DNA from: Strobilurus pachycystidiatus
Taxonomy: Eukaryota > Basidiomycota > Agaricomycetes > Agaricales > Physalacriaceae
Direction: 5' to 3'
DNA length: 64,000 nt
Assembly (NCBI GenBank): GCA_019915135.1
Contig: JAHLMK010000022.1
Location: 620,001-684,000 of the forward strand
The position numbers were made by a program, and so were the translations under genes. Positions 45,889 through 56,800 of the stretch are shown here, one piece after another. Within the stretch, counting starts at the first letter, position 1; the number at the start of each line of letters is the position of its first letter. The notes under the pieces are model-generated. The model did not search any database and had not been told where the DNA came from. It saw only the letters and a list, made by a program, of their open reading frames with translations.

Positions 45889-46230
45889 CTATGCCGTGCG
45901 GTCTGCATCTGCTTCGGCAACCGATCCCTTGCCTTTCGTCGCCTCCAAATTATACTGCACGTTCTTTCTGTATTTCTTGCTAAGCTCAGCAGCGGTATTC
46001 ACAGACGCGTTCGCCCGAATGATTTGCTAAGGCCAGATATGAATGCTCTATCGTCGCGTGCTTGCTGATTCACCAACCTCAATGCACTCATTCAGCTCCA
46101 TAATGGTCTCGGTACATTTGGACTGGGGATTTTGTCAGCGTTACGTGCTATTGAGGCCCTATCGACCCACAGAGTTCTTGAGAATTCGCTCAAGTAGAAC
46201 GGCCTGCTGCTCCGCGTGTGGGTTCTCCAT
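45889..46230 (-). CDS. DAD4: DASH complex subunit DAD4
   Basis: Small coiled-coil subunit of the DASH/DAM1 ring that couples kinetochores to spindle microtubules. Three exons (46230-46171, 46122-46078, 46026-45889) splice in phase to 80 residues: MENPHAEQQAVLLERILKNS, SKCTETIMELNECIE and QIIRANASVNTAAELSKKYR, KNVQYNLEATKGKG, then a short acidic tail. The MENPHxEQQ start and KYRKNVQYNLEAT motif are diagnostic of Dad4. Introns of 48 and 51 nt. It is transcribed in tandem between the ER Hsp90 and ATE1, with its stop only 109 bp from the ATE1 start. No exon is long enough to appear as a conspicuous open frame. Confidence 0.9.
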
Positions 46231-46420
46231 ATCTCGCGCGAGAGCTTTGAGTGATGGCGGGGCAAGACGAAGAGCTAACTTCCGGGCCGATGCTCCGATG
46301 AGAGGAGGTTCCATCATCCATGGACACACACATTGATACAGTTCCAGTACAATTTCCGTTCCGCGCGACTGATTCTCATCTGGTAATTATTTGAACCCAA
46401 AGAGTATACACACACAAACT

Positions 46421-49400
46421 CTACAGTTCGTCGTGGCCGCGATCGCCGTCGCCCTGGATAACTACATTACCGAACTCGTCGATTTCCTCCATTTCAATTT
46501 GTATCTGTTTTCAATCATCAATATGAGAGGCGCCGCACAGAGACCTCGACAAAGGTCACTTACATCGTCCTTCATGTGGTCTGGGATGTGGATACCAGCT
46601 TTCCCACCAAACATGTCCTCTTCTTCCTCTTCAGGGAGTTCTGGATCAACCGGGGGAGCAGGCTTCACTGTGGTGTCCGCCTGAGCATCCTCAGACACAC
46701 CAAGGGACCGTCTTAGGACTCGATCCATCCGAGAGAAGAAGCTATCGGCAAGAATAAGCTCATGCGCACTGGTTACTCAGTCAACTTACTCGTTGGTGTC
46801 CTTGACGTCGAAGCCAGAACGAATGAGAGCACCATCAATCAAGATGGACGTCACCTCCGCCAACTCAGCTTCAGCTGCGAGATCACGGAGCTCTTCCTCC
46901 TTCTCGAAGTTGATGGCTTCAACGCGCTTAAGCAGTCCCTCAATAAGAGGCGAACGGGGGTTGATCTCTAGCAATTTGGCTTTCATTGCAATCTCATGCA
47001 TGAAGTTATCCCCGTCCCTCTGACCCTTGTTCGCGGCGCCTAGATGAGAAGCATTTAACGGTCTGGTCGATATGCACGATGGATTCCTTACTCATCATCC
47101 TTTGGACGTTTCCAGTGTATCCGTGGCCTTCAGCGACAACGGCACAGGGACTAGCCACGAGACGGTTTGAAAGAACAACTGCAGACGTTCAGTGATTGTC
47201 TGCGCAGAAACAGCATAGTAACATACCATCCCGAACCGACTCAAACGCCTCTTTCTTGAGGTACTCCAAGAGAGGCTTATACTTCTCAGTTAGTTCCTTC
47301 ATTTGCTCCTTCTCTTCCTCTGCGTCAAGGTCTGCATGCGCTCGTCAGGAAAACGTTATCACATACACTGAAGATACCTACCTTCGTCACCAAACTTGAG
47401 ACCAGCCTTGGCAACATCTTGGAAGGGCAGGGTCCTGACACATGTCAGCCAAGGTTGAAAGCTCACGAAAGCTCAACGCACTTGTAAAGGCGGACGTTCT
47501 GAACCAGAATCTCGTCCAGGGGCTCGTTGAGTAGCAGGACCTCATAACCGCGAGCGTGCAATTTCTCGACAAAAACGCTCTTGGCAAGATCCTTTATTTC
47601 CTTGCCCATCTCGGATAGGAAAAAGATCTCGGGTGACAAATAAGGACCAAGAGGGTTAGTACATAGTGAACAGCGCGCACCTGCTTCTGGCCCTTCTTCT
47701 TGTTCTCGATGTACTGTGAAACGGTCAGCTTCGACACATCACTGATAAGACATGGACACCAACCTGATCAAGAGAAGTCCCCTCACGCTGGTTGGTAGAG
47801 AAGCGGGTCAAGGCAAGGAGCTTGTCGCGGTTCTTCGTATCCTCGACGGAAGCAAGCTTCAGAACGGTACCATAGACCTTCTGAACCTCGGCGAACTTCT
47901 CTGGCTCTTCCTCGGCGAGGCGGGCGAAGAGTTGAATGATACGCTTGAGAATGATCTGCTTGAGCTGACGCAAGAACGCGTTACTCTGTAAAGTTTCACG
48001 GGACACGTTCAACGGGAGGTCATCCGCTACGGATCGATCGTTTAAACTCGTGGGGCCAACCAAGTCGAAGAACCGCTTACCATCAACGACGACTTTAACC
48101 CAGCTGGCCCATTTGGGCAGGGCATCCTCGCCAAAGTCGTTTGTGATAAAGACCTTCTTGACCATGAGCCTGATGTCTTTGGCCTTGGACAGCAGCGGTT
48201 GCTGCCAGTACATCTCGTCCAGTTTAGAGGGCACAAAAATGATAGCCTTGAACGAGACACCGGAGCCAGAGTCTCCGGAGAAGTGGTGCCATGCAAGAGG
48301 GTCGGTGCTCTCCTTGAAGGTGGCCTTGTAGAAGGCCTGGTACTCCTCGTCACCGATCGTCTTGGGGTCACTGAGAACCGATGAGATGGAGGAACAGAAA
48401 GCGTCGATACAAATGCTCACCGAGCCCACAGAGGAGCCTGCGCGTTGAGCTGTTTCCACTCCTCGACAACGATTGTCCTCAGTTTAGGTGGTTCAGGAAC
48501 GGCCTCCTCCTTTGCCTCGTCAACGACGTCTTCTACGATCCCTTCGTCGTCATCTACAGCCTCAGGCGTGTCCTCGGTATCGACAGCGGGTGTTTCCTCT
48601 GATTCCTGCGCGGCGTCAGCGACAGGTGTCTCCTCCGCCTCCTCCTCGACCGCGACCGCGGCCGGTTCTTCAGTCTCCTCAATCTCTTCAGGAACTTCTT
48701 CAGTCCGCTGTGTCCACAGATAAATCGGGAAAGAGGAGGAGAACGATGAGTGCTTGGCGCTATCGAACTGTAAGTTCCGAGTTTGCTATTGAAGAATTTG
48801 TTTCCGACTTACACTAGATCCTGTAATTGCTCAGTACTCAAGTACTCCAGGGCGTCGTCCTTCAGGTGAAGAGTGATCTCCGTTCCGCGTCCAAGGGTGT
48901 TTCCTCGAGGATCAGGGTACACATCGAACGCGCTTTCATCAGCGGAGGATGCGAAGACGTGTTGTACTGGCTCGGGGTAGGCCTCCGAGGGAGGAGAGAG
49001 CGACGCGACCTCGACGCGATCTGCGACGAGGAAGCTACTGTAGAAGCCAAGACCGAAGGCGCCGATGAGGTTGCCGGTGCTGGATGATTCCTGCCCTTCG
49101 ACTTGCGAGAGGAACTCGGTCGTGCCGGACTTTGCCAGCGTTCCGAGGTTCTTTTTGAGTTCGTCGGGGGTCATTCCAATGCCGGTATCTGCTCAGCGGT
49201 GTAGGTAAAGAGAGGATATGGCAGGGAGGAAACGCGCACCAGAGATGATTATGGCGCCGCCAGGCCCATCCTCGTTCCTCACGGCCTTGATGGTGATGTT
49301 GAGGTTGTCGCTGCCGTCCCACACGGTCTTGTCGGTGAGGGAGGTGAGGCGGAGCTTTTCGAGAGCATCGTTGGCATTGGAGATCAGTTCGCGAAGGAAG

Positions 49401-49711
49401 ACCTCTCTGCAGCACGTTTAAGCAGCTGCTCGATCGTGTCGCAGAGCAACACAAATACTGACTTGTGCGAATAAAGACTGACGGAACATGTCAGTGGCGG
49501 ACGAGAAAGCTTCCAGAGTCAACCGACCTGTTTATGACAATCTTTCTTAGGCGCGCAACATCGCTCTAAAAGCGGGGACTCAGTCAAAAGCGGCACACAG
49601 GCAGGGAAGTAATACCTGGTAGTCGTGTCTTTCCTTGAGGACGGTCTCCTCGGCGCCGACAAAGGAAGAGAGAAGGGATAAAGATAAAAGAACGGGGGGG
49701 AGGAGACGCAT
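46421..49711 (-). CDS. Endoplasmic reticulum Hsp90 (GRP94/endoplasmin) with HDEL retention signal
   Basis: ER-lumenal Hsp90 chaperone. A signal peptide MRLLPPVLLSLSLLSSFVGA precedes the ATPase domain: YSHKSVFLRELISNANDALE-type exon, ISDTGIGMTPDELKKNLGTL, AKSGTTEFLSQVEG and IGAFGLGFYSSFLVADRVEV. An acidic Glu-rich linker (VEEEAEETPVADAAQESEE) follows, as in GRP94. The middle domain has LWTQRTEEVPEE, AWHHFSGDSGSGVSFKAIIF, MVKKVFITNDFGEDALPKW and LPLNVSRETLQSNAFLRQLK. The C-terminal domain reads FMHEIAMKAKLLEINPRSPL and an acidic DPELPEEEEEDMFGG. The last exon ends GDRGHDEL, an ER-retrieval signal, at a TAG at 46421-46423. ER Hsp90 is found in basidiomycetes although absent from yeasts. Many short introns. 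Confidence 0.93.
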
Positions 49712-49921
49712 GATATCGCGAAACTTGAGAGAGTGACCAGGCCTCACTGATATTAATACCGCTCAAGATGGCCTCGTGATTGCTTCCGGGTCACCAGGTG
49801 GACACGACGCGGACACGTCACCGTTTCGCACACAATTCGCACCTTCCCGACACTCGCGTCGGCTTGTCGCCCGGACCGGGACGCTCTGTATGCTAGGCTA
49901 CAAAATGTATTTAGATTTGAA
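49712..49921. other. Short intergenic region between two minus-strand genes
   Basis: 210 bp; promoter of the ER Hsp90 and 3' UTR of the FF-domain gene. No canonical unfolded-protein-response element recognised with certainty. Confidence 0.35.
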
Positions 49922-52444
49922 CTACTGATTAAGATGTACAGACAACTTGGGCGCAGAGAGGCTCCCAAGGTAATCCTGGAAAAGCAAGTTAATCCATTAG
50001 ATGCCTTGCAGGCTGTGGGCTGAACGCACCCGAATCCACTGCTCCCTCTGCTCGGGTATATGCTCAAACACAATGTACCTCTTGTCATTCTGCACGTTAC
50101 GTCGGGTGAGGATCACGCCAAAGCTCTAATAACACCGAAGACTTGCCTTGAGGACCTTCTCCATCTCGCCAACGTCGACATTCTTCGCCAGCGCTTTCAT
50201 GTCGACTTTCCCACCGCCGCCCTCGCCTTCGTCCTCGCCCATGTCGTCCGCTTTGACACCCCCATCCACACCCTCACCACCGATCTTACCCAGCCGACCC
50301 CAGAACTCGACAAACGCGTTCTCAGAGAGCATCTCATCAAACGCGCTCCGCGCGTTCGTCGTCCGTTCGCGCTGCCATTTGTCGAACTCCTGCGCCAGGT
50401 GTCGCGATCCGTATCCGAGCTTGGTGACCGGTAGCGACGCCAATAACGAGTCCAGAGGCAGGGAATCGAATTTGGTCGCCAATGTTGGTGCGTAGGACTC
50501 GAATAGGGTGTACATCCCCATGATGTGGCGTTCCCTCAAGTGCCCTATATGTGAGTGGAACAAGTGCAGCTGCTGGTTCATCGGTAGCCTCGAGTTGGTG
50601 AACCGAGGATCCGTTTGTAATTGCGGTAAAGCCTCGTCCCATGTGAGCTACATCGTTGAAAACAATCAAGCCCAGTCCTTGTATGCGAAAGCGCCGTACC
50701 TGTGGCTCCCGAATGGCATCCGTCAACAGCGTCCTGCGGGAGCGTACGAGTCAGAAAAAAACGTTGACGGATGTTCTCAGCACGTACTTGAACTCTCGCT
50801 CGTCTTCTTCCTTGTTCAGCTCGTTCCTGGATCGATCTATGCTCGCTTCCATACGAGAGCGCTCGACCTTGACCTTGTCTTCACGCTCTTTCAAGGCTCT
50901 TGCTTTTCGTTCTGAGGCCGATTCCGCAGGCATAGAAGGCTTCTCCGTCGCTTCTGTCGTTGACGAGTCTGCCATCTCCACATCACCAAGTTGAGCCTTC
51001 CTGAATGTCTTGAAGAGCTCCTCCCGCAAGGAAGAAGACCCAACAGCATCATAGCGAGGATCTCGACTATTGACAGATCGTTTTGCCTGTAATCAGCATG
51101 ATCATGAGCTACCGGCGGTGACTGCAACAGTTCGGATGACTGACGTCTTTCCACTCAGAGTCGAGAGGTATCTTTGAATCCTTGAGCAATGTGAAGAAGT
51201 CCGCTTCGGCTTTCTGTGAGGCTGCCCTTTTCTCTGGAACACACGCCTGTGTGAGAACACGAAGATGCGACACACGCTGTGAGCACGTACTTTCGCCCAG
51301 CTCCTTGAGAAAATCCCGAAACCGTTTCTCTCGTTCCCTATCATCGCGGCCCCATCCATAGAACCGCCGATCCTTTTTCCACGTCCGACGAAAGTCAGTC
51401 CAGGACGTGCGGGTGCTGGTGACCTCCGAAGTGAGCAATCGTTCGAAGTCGACTTTAGGATCCGCGGCCTCCTTCTCCTTCTTGGTGTTCTGAGCGCGTA
51501 GTTCACGAGCGCGTTCCCGACAGTACTCGTCGAAGGCGTCGCGTCGAGCGGTCACGGATGGGAGGAGGACATAGCGCGGGTCGGAGACGAATAGAGGCAG
51601 ACAGGTGTCCCAGGGATGGAGCGGGTTTATGTCTTTTTCGCGGAGTAGCGTCTACAAATGCGAGTGTTAGCTAGCACCTGTGACAAGTCATCATGAAGCA
51701 TGAGAACGCACCTTGAACAACGCTTTAGCCTCGTCGACCGAGAGGTCGACGCGATCTGGGATGTTCAGCGCCGTCCTCTGGCGCTTCGCCACCTCCTCGT
51801 CGACCTTGGCTTGTATCTTCCTCGCCTCTTCCTCCGCGCGCTTCCGTTCCTCCGCCTCCTTGGCCTCTGCCGCTAACTGCTCTGCGGCCTCCTTCTCCCA
51901 ATCCTCTTCCGGCCCGTCCTCATCGCTCGACTCCGACTCCGACTCCTCCTCATCCACCTTTGCCTTCTTCGCCGCCCGCGTCCCATCGTCCGCAGCCTTG
52001 CGCTTCACCCGCTCAACCTCGCGTCGCTCCGCGGGATCCACTGCCTTTCCTAGTTCTTGTTCTCCCCGTTCAAACGCCTCCACCGCCTCCTTGATCTCCG
52101 GCGGCACAGTCCATTTGCTGACCTTGTCCGCGGGGCGGAAGTAGAACGTGTTGCCTTCGTTCGTTCTCACGCGCAGCCAGTCCGTGCCGGGGATGGGCGT
52201 CTTTGTCGAGGGTTTCTCTTTCTTTGGTTTCGTAGTGGGTGGTGGTGGTGGTGGGAGAGGCCGAATGTAGGTGGACTCCTGGGTGGAGGCGTTGAAGTAG
52301 TATTTGACGCCCGTGGGGCCTGTAAAGTTCTCGGTATTATTTTGGGCAGAAGGTATCGCGGAAATGCGCACCGAGATGTTCTGTCCATCCAGCAGGTAAT
52401 GGCAATGGCGCCGCCACGAATGGGGCGAAGGGAGGAGCAGACAT
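49922..52444 (-). CDS. WW/FF-domain protein, TCERG1 (CA150)/Dre4-like splicing-transcription coupling factor
   Basis: It starts MSAPPFAPFVAAPLPLPAGW at 52444. First WW domain: LPAGWTEHLGPTGVKYYFN, then ASTQESTYIRPLPPPPPPTT (atypical Tyr-Ile before RP). Second WW: GTDWLRVRTNEGNTFYFRPA, continuing DKVSKWTVP. A charged Glu/Lys/Arg coiled-coil region (EEDWEKEAAEQLAAEAKEAE) follows. FF-type domains are separated by long helical linkers: REKDINPLHPWDTCLPLFVS, DPRYVLLPSVTARRDAFDEY, DFRRTWKKDRRFYGWGRDDR, EREKRFRDFLKELGE, SVNSRDPRYDAVGSSSLREE, then WDEALPQLQTDPRFTNSRLP. The last exons read YIVFEHIPEQREQWIR and DYLGSLSAPKLSVHLNQ to the stop at 49922. In other eukaryotes such proteins bind the phosphorylated RNA polymerase II CTD and splicing factors. 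Confidence 0.85.
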
Positions 52445-53803
52445 TATGGTTTTGGGCGGAGGCAAGTCTATATTTGGTAACTGTACCGATCAAGTCGTTC
52501 GGAATCTTTCTTTCAGCCTGAGCTCTAGAGTAATTTAGATTATACTGTCAAGCTCTTCAGTGTAACGCAGTTGCGCCATGTACGATACTTGGTGAGTATA
52601 CGCAGACGGTGCGCGCCACGCATTCACGCGTCGCCGAGATGCCGAGCATGAGACATGTACATCTCCGACCGACCTAGACTTTGTTGTTTAGTCTTCCTTC
52701 CTGCCATGAAATGGCGCGCATGCCGGCGTGATACCACACGGTGCACTGAATGCTAACGTCCAGCCTCCCTCCCCGAAGAACCACGAGTTACTGATGGACA
52801 GCAGCTTGATGGATCCTTGTGTGAGTAAGTACTAAGTAGTACCTATCATCATTCAAGTTCTCCTCGGTGCCCGAGTTGATGGACCAGGACAGCAGCGTGA
52901 TGGATCCTTGTGTGAGTACCTATCACCATTCTGCGTGTCCGAGTATCACCGTGCTCACGCCCAGATGCCATGCTTGGCTCCGAGTCCTTGTGTGAGTGCC
53001 TATCACCATTCTGCGTGTCCCACGCGAAGGTGACAGTCGCCACATTGCCTCCCGTGCTGCGTGCCACCCCCCAGCAACGCCGATGCGAACGTCAAACCCA
53101 CTGAGTAGTAACGGAAGACGAAGCGCTGATACCACCGGATTCGCAGCAAGTTGGGACTCGGAGTCGCGTTTACAGTAAATTGGGACCACAAATTACAATC
53201 ACCTTCCTTCCTTCCTCGTCAAAGTCGAGTGTTGCTGCCGAGTACAACAAGGGTGCTCTCCTCCACACCCGGGCCCCGTTTGGGTTAGTCTCGTTCCTAT
53301 TTTCCCCATTCAAGATTGAAAGCGCATGCGGGGGTGGGGGCAGCTGGCTTCTCCATCCAGGGAAAAGCGTGCGTGACCGCCTCACATGCCGTCCTCGTAG
53401 CACGCCCCCCTGCATCTCGGGTATGGACTGGACCGGTTACAGAACACAAAACAACTGTGTTGTTCTATCAAGTCCGACAACACTGTTCATCAAGTCCGAC
53501 CTTGCACCTTGGACCTTGTCCGAGTCGCTCGTGTGTCTGTGTGGACTCGTTCCGAGTCGGTGTGTGGTCCGTTTCTGATCTGCGCTTCTGACTTCTGAAA
53601 AACTTCCTTTACAGCTACTTGTGTGTCGTGTGTCGTAAGACCTTTTCCAGTGCCAGTTACCGGGACTCTTCCTCCGGGTCGTCCAACACCCAACACCAAC
53701 ACCCAACACACACTCTCGTGCAACCATCACACACTCTCGTGTCTGTGAAGGCTAAGCACTTTGGTATTTGTTCTTAGCGCTCAACACTCGTGTTTTCTTC
53801 GCC
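52445..53803. promoter_or_regulatory. Long divergent intergenic region with imperfect repeats
   Basis: 1.36 kb between the FF-domain gene and the Tag1-like gene. It contains the CCTTGTGTGAGT repeats (see separate entry) and, close to 53803, short duplications such as CCAACACCCAACACC at 53686-53710 and CACACTCTCGTG at 53709-53742. No gene recognised; frames in it are simple-sequence artefacts. Confidence 0.45.
52784..53022. repeat. Imperfect tandem repeats with CCTTGTGTGAGT core
   Basis: Three degenerate units. The core CCTTGTGTGAGT occurs at 52815, 52906 and 52986. Units 1 and 2 share GACAGCAG[CT]..TGATGGAT upstream of the core; units 2 and 3 share CCTATCACCATTCTGCGTG downstream of it. Confidence 0.75.
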
Positions 53804-56800
53804 ATGGAACCCGCGCGCCGGAGCAGTGAGTTCTTCAACGGCGACGAGAGCGCGTCGTTGGCTAGTACGTCTTTTTCTGCTTGTTTCCGCTCATACCATT
53901 ACTGACGCTCCCGACCCACCCACAGGACACGCCTCGCGTCCCGCTGGCTCTGGGTCCCGATTCTCCGAAGGGCCTGGCACGACGGACCCGTTCGCCGACC
54001 CCGGCCCCGATTCTGCGCAGACTGATGCTGCTGCTACCACCGCCCCCGCCCCCGCGCCCCGCCCCCCCTTCTACAAACGGCGCAAATTCCTCATCTCGCA
54101 AGCGATCCTCATCCCCCTCGCCATCGCGCTCCTCTTCATCCTCCTCTTCCCCGTCGTCACCGCCATCGCCCAGCTCGTCGTCAACCGCGCCGTCCTCCAC
54201 GTCACCACCGCGCGTATCACCCAAGTGCACAACGGGTCTTTCACGTTGGGGCTGGAGGCGGTGGTGACGCACGCGGGCGTGATCGGGGCGAGTATTGAGT
54301 TTAGGGAGAGTGTCGGGGTGTCGTGGGTCGTCTCCAATGCCAATATCTCCTCCTCCGACTTTAATGCTACTACGCCGGGCGATGGGGAGGAGGTGGAGTA
54401 CGTCCCCCTGGGGACGCTCCCCCTGCACAAGGTGCGCACGTCGGGGACGAAGAAGCGGGGCGTCATCAACGATACGGTGGAGTTCACCATCACGAACGCG
54501 GAGGGGTTCGGGCGGTTCGCGGAGGCGCTGATTAGGGAGAGGGAGTTTGAGTGGCGGTTGTTCAGCGAGGGGGTGAGGGTGCAGGCGGCGAGGTTTCCTG
54601 TCAGTAAGGGGATTAGGTTTGATAAGCGGGTTAGGGTTGGAGGTGAGCTTACCATGCCTGTCTTTTTGGTGTTTTTTTGTGTTGATGGTTTGGTGCGCGC
54701 TAGGATTCGACAGCTTCGCGGGGGCGGTCACACTGGAGTCTGTCGCGCTCCCGGGGGACTCGCAGGATCCGGAAGAGCCGGGGATACGGTTCGAAACAAA
54801 GACGGGCCTGGTCAATGCCAGTCCGTTCGCGCTGGACTTGGGCACTGTGGTTTTTGAATTGGAGTATGCGGGGACGGCGTTGGGGAGGGGGACGAGTTTT
54901 GGGACGGTCATCGTGAGTTGCTGCTTTTCTCTGTCCTTTTGTGTTTGTTTTGTGTGTTGACTGTTTTTGAGAACCCGGGAAACAACAGCATCGCGCTGAG
55001 CGGGACGCTCGTCAAGCAGACGACGGACGCGGGTGTCAAGGCGCTCTCGCAGCTGTTTACGAATTATCTGAATGGGTGCGTTCTGTTCCCCCCCTCCTTT
55101 CCCTCCCCTCCCTCCCTCCTTCCCCTACTCACTCACACCTCACCCGCAGGGACGTCTCCCCGCTCCTCGCGCACGGCCACTCCACGCTCCAATCCGACGG
55201 GACCGAGATCTCCTGGCTCAGCCAGGGCCTCAAAGCGCTCACGCTGCAGGTGCCGTTCGTCAACCTCGACGGGGCGATCGCCCCGATCAAGGCGATCGAT
55301 ATCGGGAGTCTGGCGTTGGCGTTTGACGAGGATGATGCGGTGTATGCGAGTAGTAGGAGTGTTGTTGCTGATTTGGGTGGGTCCCTTCTCCCCCTTTCTC
55401 TCCCCCCCTTGGTGTTACGCCCACGCTAACGCCCGCACCGTGTAGAACTTCCATTCGGGTTCAGCGTGTCCATCTCGCAGATCCAGAACGCGTTCAACAT
55501 CAGCACCCCGTCCTCCCCCTCCTCTCCCTCCATACCCGTCGTGGAGCTATCGACCCCCCTCGGGGCATCGACGTCCGAGATCCGCGTGCTGGGAGAGACG
55601 GACACGAAGGGCACGGTGAATATCACGTTTGAGGACACGAAGCTGGGGGTGTGGGATGAGAGCGTCTTTGGGGCGTTTAGTGAGTCCCTCGCACCATTCC
55701 CCCGTTCCCCGTTCCCCGCTAACGCCCCACACCCCCCGCAGACGCACACATAACCGCCCTCCCGCTCGTCCCCTTCCGGCTCGTCGGCGCCGCGCGCGCC
55801 CTCGCGCACCTCGCCGTCGGCGACCTCACGCTCGATCCTATCAAATTCGACGTCCCGGCGTCTCTGGACGGCTTGAAAGGGCTCAAGGGGTTGGTCAAGC
55901 TGGATAGCGTCGACGTCACGGGCGGGAAGGAGGGAGAAAATGGGGGTGTGGAATTGGGAGTGGGGGTGAGGATATGGAACCCGAGTAATCTGAGGTTGGG
56001 GGTGGGGGATTTAAGTGAGTCTATGAGGGGAAGAAGAAGTAGAAGAGGAGGATTGTGTGCTGATGGGTGTTTTTTGTGTGTAGGACTGGAGATGCGCCGC
56101 GGGGGCGTGTCGATGGGGACGACGCTCCTCCCGAACTTGACGCTGGAGATGGGCGAGAATAGCGTGAGGGGGAGTGCGGTGTTCAAGGTTCGTCTTCTTC
56201 GCCCCTCTTCCCCCTCTTCCCCCTTACCCCAACCCCACTCACCTCCCCCACTCACTCACAGCCAAACGACACCCCCGAAGGACGCTCGACCCTCAATGAA
56301 TTCGTGGCTATGCATGACGTGCCTCTGAGCATTGCGGGGTACACGGGGAGCACGGACGTGCGCGCGTTGCAGGAGGCGTTCGAGGGCTTGAGCGTGGATG
56401 TGGTTTTGCCGGGCTTGAACGAGACCTTGTTGAGGGGGGCGGGGCTGACTGGTGCGTGGTGCTTCCGTGCTTCGTGTTCTTGTTGTGTTGATTGTTCTTG
56501 CGCAGTGCTCCCAACAACCGGGACGACGTCCAACCTGTCGCACGTCACCGTGGACCTCGCGAACCCGTTCAGCGCGGGGCTGAAGGTCACGGCCATTGAG
56601 AGCAGCGTGGAGGCGTATGGGATCCCGCTGGGGACTATCAGTGTCTCCGACTTGAACTCAAACGAGTATATCTTTGCAGCTCCAGCGCATAGCACCACCA
56701 CGTCCCCCACGCTCCCCCTAGAGATGAACCTGGACCCGCGCGCGCTGTTCACCCTCACGCGCGTCCTCGCCGTCAAAGCGGGCTTGGACCCCCGACTGCT

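Noticed and set aside
52784..53060. CRISPR-like or LTR repeat array
   Set aside because: Only three degenerate units of unequal length with no regular spacers, no LTR ends and no eukaryotic context for CRISPR.
53862..54911. 349-codon open frame on the minus strand
   Set aside because: It lies antisense to the first exons of the Tag1-like gene. Extreme GC content removes stop codons from the opposite strand; residues are low-complexity Pro/Leu/Arg with no domain.
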